Below, in pieces: positions 36,540 to 48,286 of a stretch of DNA of 64,000 bases (position 1 is the first letter of the stretch; every line of letters begins with the position of its first letter). The position numbers and the translations under genes were made by a program. A model generated the notes under the pieces. That model saw only the letters and a list, made by a program, of their open reading frames with translations, was not told where the DNA came from and did not search any database. The stretch is from Ecdyonurus torrentis (Eukaryota > Arthropoda > Insecta > Ephemeroptera > Heptageniidae): the NCBI GenBank assembly GCA_949318235.1, contig OX439132.1, positions 3,015,189 through 3,079,188 of the forward strand. The letters are read 5' to 3'.

Positions 36540-36975
36540 GTGTTCTCACCCTCGTTATTTATTATCCACATTTGTGAATCACATAGCGTGGCGTCCTCTA
36601 TGATCGGGTGGTCGAACTGCAAGTTTGCGCTCGCGCACGCCTCGCGGGTACGGACCACTGAGTTTGGGGTGGGGGAGGGGAAATATCGGTGAGACATTGG
36701 CAGCATTGCAAGGCAGCAAGCAAGGCGTGCTGGCAGTGTAGTAGCACGCGTGCTCGGGACACGTCGCTCTGTATCAAGCACCACGTCAGCACGAGGATCA
36801 CGTCTCTCTCACTAAGAGACACCACGTCTTAAGTGACTAAGAAGCAGCACGTGACGTGCCAGGCACCACGTCTCCTCGAGGATCACGTCAGTATCACGAG
36901 GGCAAGCTGTCTCTCATACAGCTAGCCTTCACGTCGCTGCACAATGCACACACGGCCATCGTCGACTGGGATGTC
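36540..36975 (+). promoter_or_regulatory. GC-rich promoter candidate with CACGTC cluster
   Basis: GC content rises sharply compared with both flanks. Between 36760 and 36935 CACGTC occurs eight times (36760, 36782, 36799, 36823, inverted at 36853, 36867, 36884, 36930), plus one CACGTG at 36848. The words sit in a degenerate duplicated unit (CACCACGTC, GAGGATCACGTC). GACGTG contains the RCGTG core of hypoxia-response elements and a CRE-like half site. The block leads to an ATG and splice donor, suggesting promoter or 5' UTR. Minus-strand frames of 75 and 92 codons cross it but look like by-products of its composition. Confidence 0.45.
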
Positions 36976-36998
36976 ATGAAACGTCGCAGGAGGAAATG
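36976..36998 (+). CDS. Candidate alternative first coding exon, partial
   Basis: ATG at 36976 reads MKRRRRK plus two bases, then ATG|GTGAGC, a strong donor at 36999. Phase 2 equals that of the candidate exon at 791-849. An upstream ATG (36942) opens an 11-codon frame ending in a TGA that overlaps this ATG, like a regulatory upstream frame. The product is unknown. The evidence is only composition, donor quality and phase agreement. Confidence 0.25.
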
Positions 36999-36999
36999 G

Positions 37000-37365
37000 T
37001 GAGCCAAAGATATTAGTCATTGATATTTAAGTCTAAGACTTCGTTAGTTAATTACTATAAATAGTAATTGAATTAAGTCTAAGACCTCGTTACGTTAATT
37101 ACTACCAATAGTACCAATGCACTTGCATGCAATGAACCTATTTAAAACATTTTTTCTAAATTCATTTCTCATTGAAAAATTATTATCATAAATACGTTTT
37201 ACAACATTTGAACAAAGGTTTATTGCAAAGTGGTCCATTATACTTTTAGAGAAGATTATTCGAGATGTAGTCGCTCACTTCACTTGTATACTTGAGTGCG
37301 TGCTTGACTCAACTTGCTATCTTATACGTGCTGGCTGGGGCTAGAATATTCGCACCAAACAGAGA
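37000..37365. other. AT-rich DNA with a short duplication
   Basis: TAAGTCTAAGACYTCGTTA occurs twice at 37029-37100, ~45 bp apart, followed by plain AT-rich sequence. No gene seen. Confidence 0.5.
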
Positions 37366-37369
37366 GAAT

Positions 37370-37530
37370 AAGTTACGTAATTTATGCTGCATTTATGTCA
37401 TTATAGCATAAATGTTGCTAAATTAGAACAACATTATGCGATGTAGCAAAGTTATTATGCAGTATAGCATAGATTATGCTGCACTGAACAAATTGCGCCG
37501 AAATGATAATTATGTAGGTACTTATTTTTA
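37370..37530. mobile_element. TTATGC-family MITE
   Basis: Starts AGTTACGTAATTTATGCTGC and continues ATTTATGTCATTATAGCATA, near-identical to 30.2 kb. The right end TTATTTTTACGTTC is weak. Confidence 0.68.
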
Positions 37531-37539
37531 CGTTCAATT

Positions 37540-38370
37540 GCAACGGTAGACAAATGAAAAAGAAAATTAAAAATTGTTGATCTGTCCAGTTTTCTAGCAA
37601 ACTTGATGCGTGAAAACAACATGCAGTCTAAGTTTGCCGAGAAATGTTAATTATATTTAATTGTTAATTATACTTATTATTGACTCACGTTTAGTGAAGC
37701 ACAAAGTGTAATTGAGAAACATTTTCTCGACACAAAAACTTTCCTATATATCCTGCAACATTGACTGCCCTATATTTTATTGTATATATTTCTATACGTA
37801 TATATATACATACAATAATGATATATTTTTGCTCAAAGAGAATGAGTTTTTGGCTTCAAAAGTTTTCAGATACAAAAGCCAAAAAAAGAAAGAAAAAAAA
37901 AGAAGTAATTTTCATTTGAACTGGCATGCAGTACAAAGAGAAGTCTTTACTTCCAACAATTGAAAATTGACTTTTTTCCGCAACTTTGCCAAACATAAAG
38001 GATTTTCTTACATGAGCTTCCTTTGTATTATTATTGTTATGATTAGCAAACTGATATCAGACGATTAATCACTAAAACACGGTGCAAATTTGTCTATAGC
38101 TCGCAGGAAGTGCCGTAGATATTACTTTAATTAAAGTGCAATTGTTCGATATTAGCATAATAATAAAATTTCCTCTGGTCGCATATGTTGCATGATACGA
38201 GGTGCAAACAATATTTTTATTGCTTATATAACTTTATAATTACGCCAACAATTACGTGAATGCTCGTCAATTACGTATCCTTTTTCCGCTACTAATTAAT
38301 TAGATCGTTAAATAAGAGCTAGGCCACGTGCTTGGCATGCATGCTTTAATTTAATTTTATATCTCGGAGC
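37540..38370. other. AT-rich DNA, no gene seen
   Basis: No repeat or exon recognised apart from an AAAAGAAAG-type run near 37881-37905. Confidence 0.5.
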
Positions 38371-38375
38371 ATTAA

Positions 38376-38379
<4 letters not shown>

Positions 38380-38459
<80 letters not shown>
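38380..38459 (+). repeat. (GA)40 microsatellite
   Basis: Pure GA run. Confidence 0.97.
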
Positions 38460-38461
<2 letters not shown>

Positions 38462-38754
38462 GTCGAAAAGTGTGCGACGTTATTTTTATAAATTTATAAA
38501 AATATACATTTATGTTAACACTTTTTTTTTTCTTTTTTTTTTTTTACACAGCACCAAGTAAATTATTATTATTAAATTTAACCCAAAAAAATCAAAATAA
38601 ATATCACTTTTTTTTCTTTCTTTTTGACGTAAGCGTGATTTTAGTTTTTAGTTATTTATTTTTAAGCAATTTTTCTAACACAATCAGGAAAATATTTTTT
38701 TAACGACAATTTGATTAGTACTCAAACATTATTGTTCTAATTACAACAAAATTA

Positions 38755-38905
38755 CAGAAATTGATGCTGCATTTATGTACATAAAGCATAAATGTTGATG
38801 CTTATTTGAAATAACATTCTTAACTATGTTTAGCATAATATTTATGTTACATATAGCATACTTACTATGCATCAGATATATGGAAATACACATAAATATT
38901 ACTAA
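38755..38905. mobile_element. TTATGC-family MITE, decayed
   Basis: TTGATGCTGCATTTATGTAC and TTTAGCATAATATTTATGTT mark the family. The TTACGTAA end is lost (ATTACAGAA). Confidence 0.5.
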
Positions 38906-38909
38906 AATG

Positions 38910-39920
38910 TACTGTAGTGAAATTATAATGATTTTTTTGTCGTTTGATGCCATATAAGGTAATACATACAAGTAAAACAAAAACTTAACAAATTATTCAG
39001 TTACATAGATGTAACTCTTCAGTACAAATCAATAACTTGGTTGACAAAAGTTTGCATACTCCGTTAGTATGAACATAATTTCTTCAGAAGTAAATGTATA
39101 GTTAGCTCTTTGATTCTTAAAAAACGTTGTTTAATGTATTTAACAAATTTATTATAAAAAAGTCTAAATGGTTAATTTTTAGTTAATTTTCTACATGTAG
39201 TAAGTAAGCCATTATTGCTGAGAAAACATATGGGTACTCACGACCCACTGTGAGGTTGCATATTGGGTGTGGACTGAACTGGGTAACTAAAAACCCCACG
39301 TAAATAACCACATCCGGCTAATTGCATTGTATCAATTAAATAAGTTGATTATTGGAGGAGACAAATTGTACATAGAGCACCAACATCGTACAGGTCTTAA
39401 TTGTTATATTGAAGTTAATACGTGTTATATTTTATGTCTTTTTAAGGGGGTAGGTGACCGACTGATATCTCGCAAACTAGGACGGTTGCGAATAATAATA
39501 AATAACATAAAGTAAAGAAGAAATATTACTTAAAAATTTAGTTATGTAAAACATGTGAAATCACGATCAAATATTTAAGTTATTACACTTTAAAGATAAC
39601 ATGTAAATGTGGAAATTCAAATTTGAGCGGGAAATTTTAGTCAAATTAGAAAGTTTTTTACAATTAAAAATATAATTAAAATTTTTTTTGGTATAAAAAA
39701 ATATATTTTAAATTTACTTTGTTTTATTTGAAAATTATAGTGTTTGTTTTATTGGAATTAAATCATGCACAAAAAATTATTGGGAAAATATAGTTGTTCT
39801 TTTAGCGATTTCCGGTCCAAGTCGGTCCCCCACCGCCTTAACTTGGTTACAATACCTCAAAAACAAAAGAAGGGTGCTTCCGGTTGTAGTAAACCTATAT
39901 TATGTAGTTTTGCATTGCTA
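38910..39920. other. AT-rich DNA, no gene seen
   Basis: 39220-39330 and 39800-39900 are GC-richer and unique in the window but have only short frames. Confidence 0.45.
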
Positions 39921-39923
39921 TAT

Positions 39924-39994
<71 letters not shown>

Positions 39995-39995
39995 G
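39924..39995 (+). repeat. (ACAG)18 microsatellite
   Basis: Pure tetranucleotide run. Gives the DRQTDRQ frame, which is not a gene. Confidence 0.97.
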
Positions 39996-40397
39996 CTTAC
40001 TTATCTTTTTTTTTTAACTGTTTTATTTATTATGTTTTTTCCAAGTCAGACTTCGACTGGACCCCATACACACAATTCACTCTTTTTTATTAAATTTTCT
40101 TTTTCTATACGATTTTTTAACTTTTTATTAAAAATAATGATCATTGATGGTTATTACTTTTTTATTATTATTATTTTCTAGATAAAAAAAGAAGAGTTTT
40201 AAAACGAAAGTATGACCCCCCCCCCCCCCTGATGATGATAATAATAAATATATCAGTTAAATATTTTATTTCTACAGTTTGTCATTTAATTCAATTAAAT
40301 TTTAAACTAAAGCGACTTCAATTATTATTATTGTATCTTGCTTGCTTGCTTTATTGCTTTTTATTTTAAGACAAGAGAAACGAAGATATATGGAGCT

Positions 40398-40714
40398 ACA
40401 CTGAGAAAAGAAAATGCTAGTAGGTGAAAACTGGTGCTCACTTTTATAACATTCAAACTATAAGGCACTGAGAATATACCTAAAATTATACAACATTTGA
40501 TAATTTGATAAAGAATATTTTCATATGTTTGCTCACTATAGCATGGTTACTACTGGTAAATGTGGTACAGAGCATCCACTAATGCTATCACTGTTGTCGA
40601 CAAACAGTTTCAATGTGCAGTCACAATACACTGGTGCACAAGCGAGACATTTCGTAAAGGTACTTTGTGACAGTTAGTAGAGTTTTGTTATGTGAGTGTA
40701 TATTCTCTGCGACT
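40398..40714. mobile_element. CACTGAGAAAA-type MITE, short copy
   Basis: Starts ACACTGAGAAAAG. The words AATGCTAGTAGGT, GGTACAGAGCATCCACTAAT and CAATACACTGGTGCACAAG are shared in the same order with 54958-55658. The right end is approximate (TATTCTCTGC). Confidence 0.6.
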
Positions 40715-40719
40715 GTTAT

Positions 40720-42430
40720 ATAATATATGGTTATATTTAATCCCACACACAGTACACACATAACCGCGTCACGGTAGCAACCTGTACTGAACAATAAAGA
40801 CACATTTAACTTCGGAACACAAATTGCTTTCAAACTTTCCAACAAAACTTTCTTACAAAACTAAAAAAAAAAAAAAATAGTAACTTTTTTATACCCCTAA
40901 AAAGCAGATATAATAAATTATTAAAATAGTAATTTTTTATATAAAAACCATATTATGTCGCGCGCATGTTAAAAAACTGTTCTTGCTAAAACTGTTTTAT
41001 TTATATTATACTGCATGTTTTAAATGTTATACAAATTCTTTTGTTTAGGATTATAATTATTTAAAAATGAGGGAAAACAACAACTTTTTATTATATTTAG
41101 TTTTAGGCAAGCTTAATATTATAATTATCTCTTTTAATTATAATTTTAATTAACACATGCAAAATAATTATGTGTGTATGAGAGAAATGTTTGAGAGCTA
41201 CCTACTGCAAAGCAACTTCAGTTTTTTTTTATTATTTTATTTTTAATATTTGATTTTTTCTTGCAAATAAAACTAAAGTGAAATGAAAATATGCAGTAAA
41301 AATGTGCATTGGCGTAGGATGTTATTATTCATATTGACTGTTGATGTTGGTACACTGAAAGAACACGCAAGTACGCGTCGCTCAAGTGACGTTTAGTCAC
41401 TGACTGGAGTCATGACGACTTCACTATCTTTTTATATTGCAAATTTTAGTCGTTTTTATTTAGTACGCAAAAATAACCAAAATTAACTTTATCTTCGTGT
41501 AATATACGGTGAGGTTTTTTTGATAGTTTTTTTTTCTTTTTTAAAATATCCTTGAATAATAAAAAAAAAAAAAAAAAACAGGGATACTTAACATTGATGG
41601 AAAACTTATATTGCACTTAAAAAAAAAAATAGCGCATAGCATTTACATCTCTCTCTCTCTCTCTCTCTTCTTCATTTAATGAATTTTCTCTCATTTTTCT
41701 TATCCCCCCCCCCCCCCCCCCCCCGACTAAATAGCAACGTGTAGTAATACACCCTGACCAAAACCAAATCAGATATTTGTACGACCCCTGCTCCCCAGAT
41801 AAACACCCAAATTGTACAGCTGATCAATGTAACACTGAAGTTAATTTTTATTCCTATATATATATAACTGGATTGGAATACGAGAAAAGGTAGAAATAAC
41901 CTCTGGTACTGCAGATTGTTTTGATAAAGGATTACGTAGAAAGTTTCGTGATTCAATATTTTCTCTGTGTAGACGACGGTGCAGTGTAATAATAAGAGTA
42001 AATGGTTGTATTGAAGTTCATAGTCAACATACTTGGACGTCAAATTGTCTGTCTACCTCGGCACTTGATATTGATCTCTCGCTATACATTACATACATTG
42101 ATATGCCATCATTATGCTCCATACTATATAATGTACAGGGTGATATGCCATTATTATGCTCCATATATGTATTATACACATAAATATATATACATACAGG
42201 GTGATGTGCTCAATATTATGTGACGATACATTAAGTCAAATCACTCTCTATATAGCCGACTTTTAAATTATTCAAAACTTATTACAGATCCCATAACATT
42301 ATCATTATTATAGTTATATAATAGTTATGATATTATTATGGTATGCGTCAACTTTTTACCCAGCTTTCCAAGTATTACCATATCATCCAACTTTATGCAC
42401 ATAGAAAACTTTAGAGATTTAACACGATAT
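40720..42430. other. AT-rich DNA, no gene seen
   Basis: Contains A tracts, a CT run (41649-41668), a C21 run (41704-41724) and diverged ~60 bp repeats with TATGCCATYATTATGCTCCA and CAGGGTGAT words at 42095-42210. Confidence 0.5.
41704..41724 (+). repeat. C21 homopolymer
   Basis: Uninterrupted C run; G-quadruplex potential on the other strand. Confidence 0.93.
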
Positions 42431-42438
42431 TTCACGAC

Positions 42439-42564
42439 CGACTTGCATTATAATTTGTTTCATTGTTGCAAACAGAGATTTTTTTATATATATATAAATA
42501 TACCGTCTAATAAAAGCATTGAGTAAAACCATTTGAATTTGCAACAATGAAAAAGTGCAAGTCG
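42439..42564. mobile_element. Hairpin MITE with CATTGTTGCAA arms
   Basis: The left arm CGACTTGCATTATAATTT continues to TTTCATTGTTGCAAA. The right arm reverse-complemented reads CGACTTGCACTTTTTCATTG then TTGCAAATTC. The arms surround an AT-rich loop. A related left arm occurs at 45587. Confidence 0.6.
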
Positions 42565-42569
42565 TGCAT

Positions 42570-43405
42570 TGTAATTGCATCGTATTATTGAGATAACAAA
42601 ATTGGGTCATGTGGAGATTTGTAATTATTTCAGCTAGCAAGACTTACTTGTAAAATATGAAAATATCGTAGTCAACTAAAGCACTTCTAACTTTTTATTA
42701 AAAAAATAATTATAAAAAAAAACTTCTTTTCATTATTTGATTACTGCACTTCAAATTCTATATTAAATTAATTTAATTAAAAAAAAAGTGGCGAATGAAA
42801 AATTAAATTACGTTTTTTTTTTTTTATTTCTATTCAACTCGTTCTATTTCTTTAGTACTTCAGTGTGCAAAAAGTTTCTAAAGCGCAGCAAGCAAATCTA
42901 ACTAACGTTAGAATGAATTGAATACACTTATTATTTCTTAGTTAATTTGTGTTCCCTGCATAAACTTTTGCTTTTGACTTGGTGCATATTATACGTATCA
43001 CGTATCGCAAGGAGAGCAAAAACTTGCACAACTATGGGCTGAAATGCATTGCTAAAATTGCAAGTTTTTCATTTCATTTTAGTACAAACAACAAAATAAA
43101 ACTATGCTACCTTAGTTTCCAGCCATATTTATTCATAATAGCATAATATATTTTGCTGTACTGCATAATGACTAATTCTCAATAAAAAATTCTCAATGTA
43201 TTTATATATATATTATTAATTTTCTTTTCAATTCTTTAATAAATATAAAATGTAAATATATTCTCAATCGTGTAATTTATAGTGAAAAGAAAACATAAAT
43301 TGAAATATTTTGTTTATAAATGAACTAATTTTAGTGAAATCTTATCAACATAATATTTTTAATTCATTTTTTATTAACATTATATGTCTAACACGTATTA
43401 CTTAT
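42570..43405. other. AT-rich DNA, no gene seen
   Basis: Only a weak TTATGC-family fragment near 43135-43185 (ATAGCATAATATATTTTGCT, TACTGCATAATGAC) is recognised. Confidence 0.45.
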
Positions 43406-43411
43406 TATATA

Positions 43412-43490
43412 TTGTAACTGACTGTACTGTAAAACAGTTGGGTTAAATTGAGAGGTTGTACGCCTGATTTCGCCCAATAAAAAGCCGTTT
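43412..43490 (+). mobile_element. Retroposon 3' end fragment
   Basis: ATTGTAACTGACTGTACTGT, then GTTGTACGCCTGATTTCGCC and CAATAAAAAGC with a TTATTA-rich tail. Inverted relative to 4494-4577. A TTATGC-family fragment (TTGTACAGCATAATTACTTA) follows at 43520. Confidence 0.5.
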
Positions 43491-43985
43491 ATTATTAATA
43501 ATTATGTTTCATTATATGTTGTACAGCATAATTACTTACGATATTTAGCAATAGTTCTGCAATAAACATAAGTAAAGCCAATCATTAAATTTTATATTTT
43601 GTATTAAAAAAATAAATTGTTTGTGATAATTATACTTTACAAGAACATATAATATTAAAATAAAATATACAAATATTAAAATTGAGATATTTAATATATC
43701 AACTTCAGTTTTTAATCACGGCCACTTTATTTGATAAATTAACACATTATCCTTAGCTTGTTAATTAATTTATTTCTCTATAGAACAAAACTTGGTTATT
43801 AATGTTTGCTTTTATAACATTTAGATAAATATGTAAATATAATAATTAGTGAAAACTTTTTATCTACTTTAATTAAGAAATTATTTTGATAACAAGGATC
43901 AATAATTTCGTCACAATCGATACTTTTGATCACATTTATCGAGGCGGGGGTTTTGTGCAGGATACATTGGCAAATTGCAAATTTT

Positions 43986-43988
<3 letters not shown>

Positions 43989-44028
<40 letters not shown>
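43989..44028 (+). repeat. Poly(T) tract, 40 nt
   Basis: Pure T run; the poly-lysine minus frame across it is an artefact. Confidence 0.9.
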
Positions 44029-44029
44029 C

Positions 44030-44540
44030 AAAGGCTTGATAGAAAGAGGTTTTGTTTGTAGTAGAAATACGTGAGATAAAAGTCAATTTTTGTTCACCTT
44101 ATTTATCTATAAGAAATATTTGTGGATTAATTTAATCACGTCAATAAATAAGCTTGTATATAGAGTTTGTATTTTATGAAGATAATAAAAAGTAAGTACA
44201 GGAATACACATGCACAGTACTTAGGAAGAAGTTGAAAGTATTAAATTAAATATAAAAGTCTTTATTCAAAAGATAAGAGAAAAAAGTACAATATAAAATA
44301 ATATGATATAAAGATAACAATCTTACTACCAGCCACTTTTTAATTATTTAATTTTTTCAGTTAAAAAGTTATAAAACTTAAAAAATATGCATTTTTGTCT
44401 CAAGTTCTCGCTCTGTTGGTTTCTTTGTGACTGACTACATACAGATGGAGATAGACGTTAGTTACTTATCTTCAAACTGCCATCTTTATAGTGTTGTAAT
44501 GTCAGAGATATGCTGCATGCCAATATGCTAATTATACTGA
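44030..44540. other. AT-rich DNA, no gene seen
   Basis: Nothing recognised up to the GC-rich block at 44545. Confidence 0.5.
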
Positions 44541-44544
44541 CGAG

Positions 44545-44664
44545 ATGTTCAGCGGACCGTGCACCGCGGCGCGGGACCGCACGCCGGGCACGCGCGCATG
44601 CACTCGCTGCATCCTCGTGTGTGTATGTACACATGGCTTCCTCTACGTATGTTGTTCATATTAA
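44545..44664 (+). other. Short GC-rich island with 39-codon frame
   Basis: 44545-44610 is strongly CpG-rich (ACCGCGGCGCGGGACCGCAC) amid AT-rich DNA. From ATG 44545 a frame opens MFSGPCTAARDRTPGTRACT and closes at 44664, becoming cysteine-rich over GTGTGT sequence. No splice donor of good quality follows, and an 80-codon minus frame overlaps. It could be a first exon, a small CpG island or a GC-rich transposon scrap. I do not recognise a protein. Confidence 0.2.
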
Positions 44665-45236
44665 TTAACTGATGGACATTCCTAACAATAAAACATTCCG
44701 GACCTCGTAAAATATCATAAAAAGTTTGGTTTTCACAATGACATTTTATTGTTGCTATAATGTATATAACTGAGCTGGCGGCCGGATACACCAGAGTTTT
44801 TGTATACTGGACTGTACTTTTTTATTACATCTTTCGACGATTTTTTTTTTTTAATTATATTTTTCAATTAATCCACCTATACGCTATTAATTATTAATTT
44901 ACATTTTTACGAGTTGTTTAAACTTTTCATTCATTTGAATACATCAAATTGCTCTATGTAGTATATAGTGTGGTACAGTTTTGTACTATATTCATGTAGT
45001 ACATGGGTTACCATCAATGTCAGTTGTCGCAAACAGTCTCACCTGCAGAGACGATACAAATCTGTTTTTTAAGTGTATAGAGCCGAAGTCTAATATATTT
45101 CTGCTGAGCGGATCAACAGAATATATTATATATTTACATTTTTACATATTTTATACAGAACAAATTAAACCCACAAGAAGAAATCTAAATCTTACTTTTC
45201 CTTTTCATATTTTGCTGATATAAATTTGTTTGCCAA

Positions 45237-45239
<3 letters not shown>

Positions 45240-45283
<44 letters not shown>
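45240..45283 (+). repeat. (GA)22 microsatellite
   Basis: Pure GA run, lying inside the long minus-strand frame 45192-45797. Confidence 0.95.
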
Positions 45284-45285
<2 letters not shown>

Positions 45286-45586
45286 CATGAAAAGCGAAAT
45301 CTTTTGTGGTTTTGCGCTCGTCGCTCAGGCTTCACCATAAAAAAGCGAAGAGAAGAAAGGATTAAAGTTATTATGATTTCAAATTTATCCTGCAGGCAAT
45401 ATATACGCATAAGGTAGCAACAAAATAGAGACGAAAAATAAAAAGTATCGAAAAAATAAATAAATTTTTGAAGAAAGGAAGAAGAAGACGAAAAAAATAA
45501 AAATAATAATAAAAAGGTATAGGAAGTTGCTATGACCTTTGCTGTCAAAATGGAAAGTGTTAAAATATTTAAAATAAATTGTACAC

Positions 45587-45700
45587 CACTTGCATTAAAA
45601 TATTTTTCATTGTTGCATAAAGCTCGGTGATCCGATTGTTTACTCCACGTTTTCTTATGGAGAAACAAATTGCATAAGTTATCGCAACAATGAACAAAAT
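45587..45700. mobile_element. Related CATTGTTGC hairpin element, decayed
   Basis: CACTTGCATTAAAATATTTT followed by TCATTGTTGCATAAA resembles the left arm at 42439. ATCGCAACAATGAACAAAA is the inverted counterpart ~70 bp later. Confidence 0.45.
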
Positions 45701-45709
45701 ACACACGTT

Positions 45710-46090
45710 GACAATATGTAGTTTTCTCCCTGGGTGCGACCCAAATTTGAGTCGTTGCAACCCCTCTGTGTGTGTTTGATTGAGACAAACATACCATTTA
45801 AATTGGATGAAAAAATAAAAAATATAATATAATATATATAAAAAAAAAATAATAATAAAAGTGCAATTTTTTGTTATATAAGTTTTCACGCATAGAGGAT
45901 GATGAGCTTAATTTTATTGCATGAGCTCAAGGCAATTTGTTATTGTTGTTATTGATTTTTTTTTTTATTATTATTGAAATTGATTTTTAAAATTGATTTG
46001 ACACTTTCAATTTCTATTCAACGTTCAATAACCTTTATTATTATTGATAGGAAAATCTTTCTTGCGGGGAGTTTGTGATTCACTTGTTCG
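45710..46090. other. AT-rich DNA, no gene seen
   Basis: A mixed-composition patch near 45720-45775, then AT-rich filler. Confidence 0.5.
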
Positions 46091-46094
46091 GCGT

Positions 46095-46098
<4 letters not shown>

Positions 46099-46172
<74 letters not shown>
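46099..46172 (+). repeat. (GA)37 microsatellite
   Basis: Pure GA run. Confidence 0.97.
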
Positions 46173-46178
<6 letters not shown>

Positions 46179-46179
46179 G

Positions 46180-48104
46180 TATATATTTGAAGGCGCTCCA
46201 TAAGCCTCATCACACAAACTGAGAATGGAACTCATTATTCTCCAACTTGCGGTTTTATTTTCAACTTTTGTTACAAACATTCTCTACTTTACGAAAACCC
46301 GCAAAAAAAGAGGAGTTGAGTGCGAGAGAAAAGAGAAAATAGGGGACAACGAGATATAAATTGAATTTTTTATATATCATACCCAAAGAAAAGTTTTTTT
46401 TTTTTTTTTTAACGTAAAACGTGCAAAAAACTACTTTCTTTCTTTCTACACTTTACTTGTGTTTCCCCCTCGCTTGCCTGCCTGCCTACCACTGCAGTGC
46501 TATATTTCATGATTTGAAATAAAATATTTATAAAAATTACTAAAGTAAAAAAAAACTCGCCCCTCTTTATGAAGAAATTCGCTGTATGCAGTAAGGTAAA
46601 CTGCAAGTGCGGAGAGATAACCTGACTTGTAGCGGCATCAAGATGTACTGGAGTAATGTACCTCGGGGGTGCTTGGCTTGGCCATCAAGTTTTACTTTTA
46701 TTTTTATATTTTTTGTAAGCTGCATGTTAATCATTCATACATGCTAAGACTAAGTGCATCAAAACATTTGTCATACTTATGTTGGATAATATATAAATAT
46801 AAACAAACAAACAAATAGTAAAAGCAACGAATGAAGAAACAAACAAATATTGAAAGTATATTATACAATAAAATTTGCTCAGCCAGTCAGTAAATGTCTT
46901 CAGTGCAAAAAACAAACGAAAACAAAACCAATCTTGCATCACATTTCAACGACTAACAAGTCTTCTTACTTAAGATAGACACGCAATTGATAGTTAATGT
47001 TATCAAGTCCAACATAAGATGCAGTTCAATTTTATTGTTACATACGACAGTATGCCTATTGTTGTGTCCAACAATGCTGCTTACCGACCACGACGTAGAA
47101 CCAATCAGAGACGCCCTACAAAAAGGCACGGAACCCCCAATTTAAAGGGGATGAAACGCTTTTTTTTCTTTCAATTTTTGAAAAAAACTACTACACTGAT
47201 TCCCAGAACATTTTTAATGAGGGGTATTGCATATAGGCAATAGTTAAACGTGTTTTAAGACAATTTTATTATTATTTATTTTGCTTAGCGTCAAGGAGCA
47301 ATAATTGATCGCATGCAGTGGGTTCCACTCTAGTACCTCGAAGGACGGATGTTATCTGCAATGTAAGAGGAAGCTATTTATTTTTATTATTAAATATTTC
47401 TTCTTATAACGTAATAGGTAAATATATCGGACAGAGGTAGCGATGCGAGACAATATTATTTCAAGTCTACATAATAACACGTGGCATATGTGTATGATGA
47501 ATATTTCATAAGTTTGTCTCACTTGATAGAGCTGCAAAATAGTCACGTTTTACTTATATTATTATTATTTAGTTAAACACATACATATGACCGTTGTGTT
47601 TTTGCTACTCTTCTAGTATAACAAAAAACATACATACATAGGAACATGCATAATTTAACCCTGCGCTATAGCGTATAATTATGCAAACTACTTTTTTTAC
47701 TGTTGTCTGCGTATAAACTATAAAATGTCAAATTTAATTTTAAATTATTAAATTTATACTTTTGTATGGTATGGTGCATCATTTTTAATTTAATTTTTTT
47801 ATAAACAATATGTAATTTTTTTTTTTTGCCATCATTGCATGTGAAGTGAAAGAAAATGATCGTATAGACGTAATAAAAATGTGTCGCTTAAATTGCTACT
47901 CTCTCTCTCTCTCTCTCTCTAACGACGTGGCATTTGCAGTAGAAAACTGAGATGATATCAAAAAATAATTGTATAAATGTCAAAAAAAGAAACAAACAAA
48001 AAAATGACAGTGCTTAATGTTTCTTTTCTCTTGTAGTTTCACAGCTACGTATGTACATTGTTTATATATACGAAAATTTGTACAACGTTTGTCTAAGTTT
48101 TGCG

Positions 48105-48157
<53 letters not shown>

Positions 48158-48243
48158 TAGAAAAATACTTTTTGTCATAATACTAAACTTAATTTTATAG
48201 TTATTTTTTTCTATCTAGATGAATTAGAAATATTTAAAATGCA

Positions 48244-48286
<43 letters not shown>

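Noticed and set aside
36506..36825. Two overlapping minus-strand frames of 92 and 75 codons
   Set aside because: Both arise in the GC-rich island where stops are rare. Two different frames open together argue for composition rather than coding.
39765..40181. 138-codon plus-strand frame with DRQT repeats
   Set aside because: The centre is the (ACAG)18 microsatellite, followed by poly-F and poly-I; not a protein signal.
44549..44791. 80-codon minus-strand frame with a cysteine-rich end
   Set aside because: The cysteines come from the GC-rich island read in reverse; the rest is AT-rich filler. No zinc-finger or toxin spacing is clear.
45192..45797. 201-codon minus-strand frame, the longest in the window
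   Set aside because: Its C-terminal half is SLSLSL from a CT tract and F/S runs from an A/G-rich stretch, its middle crosses a hairpin MITE, and no domain is recognisable. Low-complexity DNA without stops explains its length.
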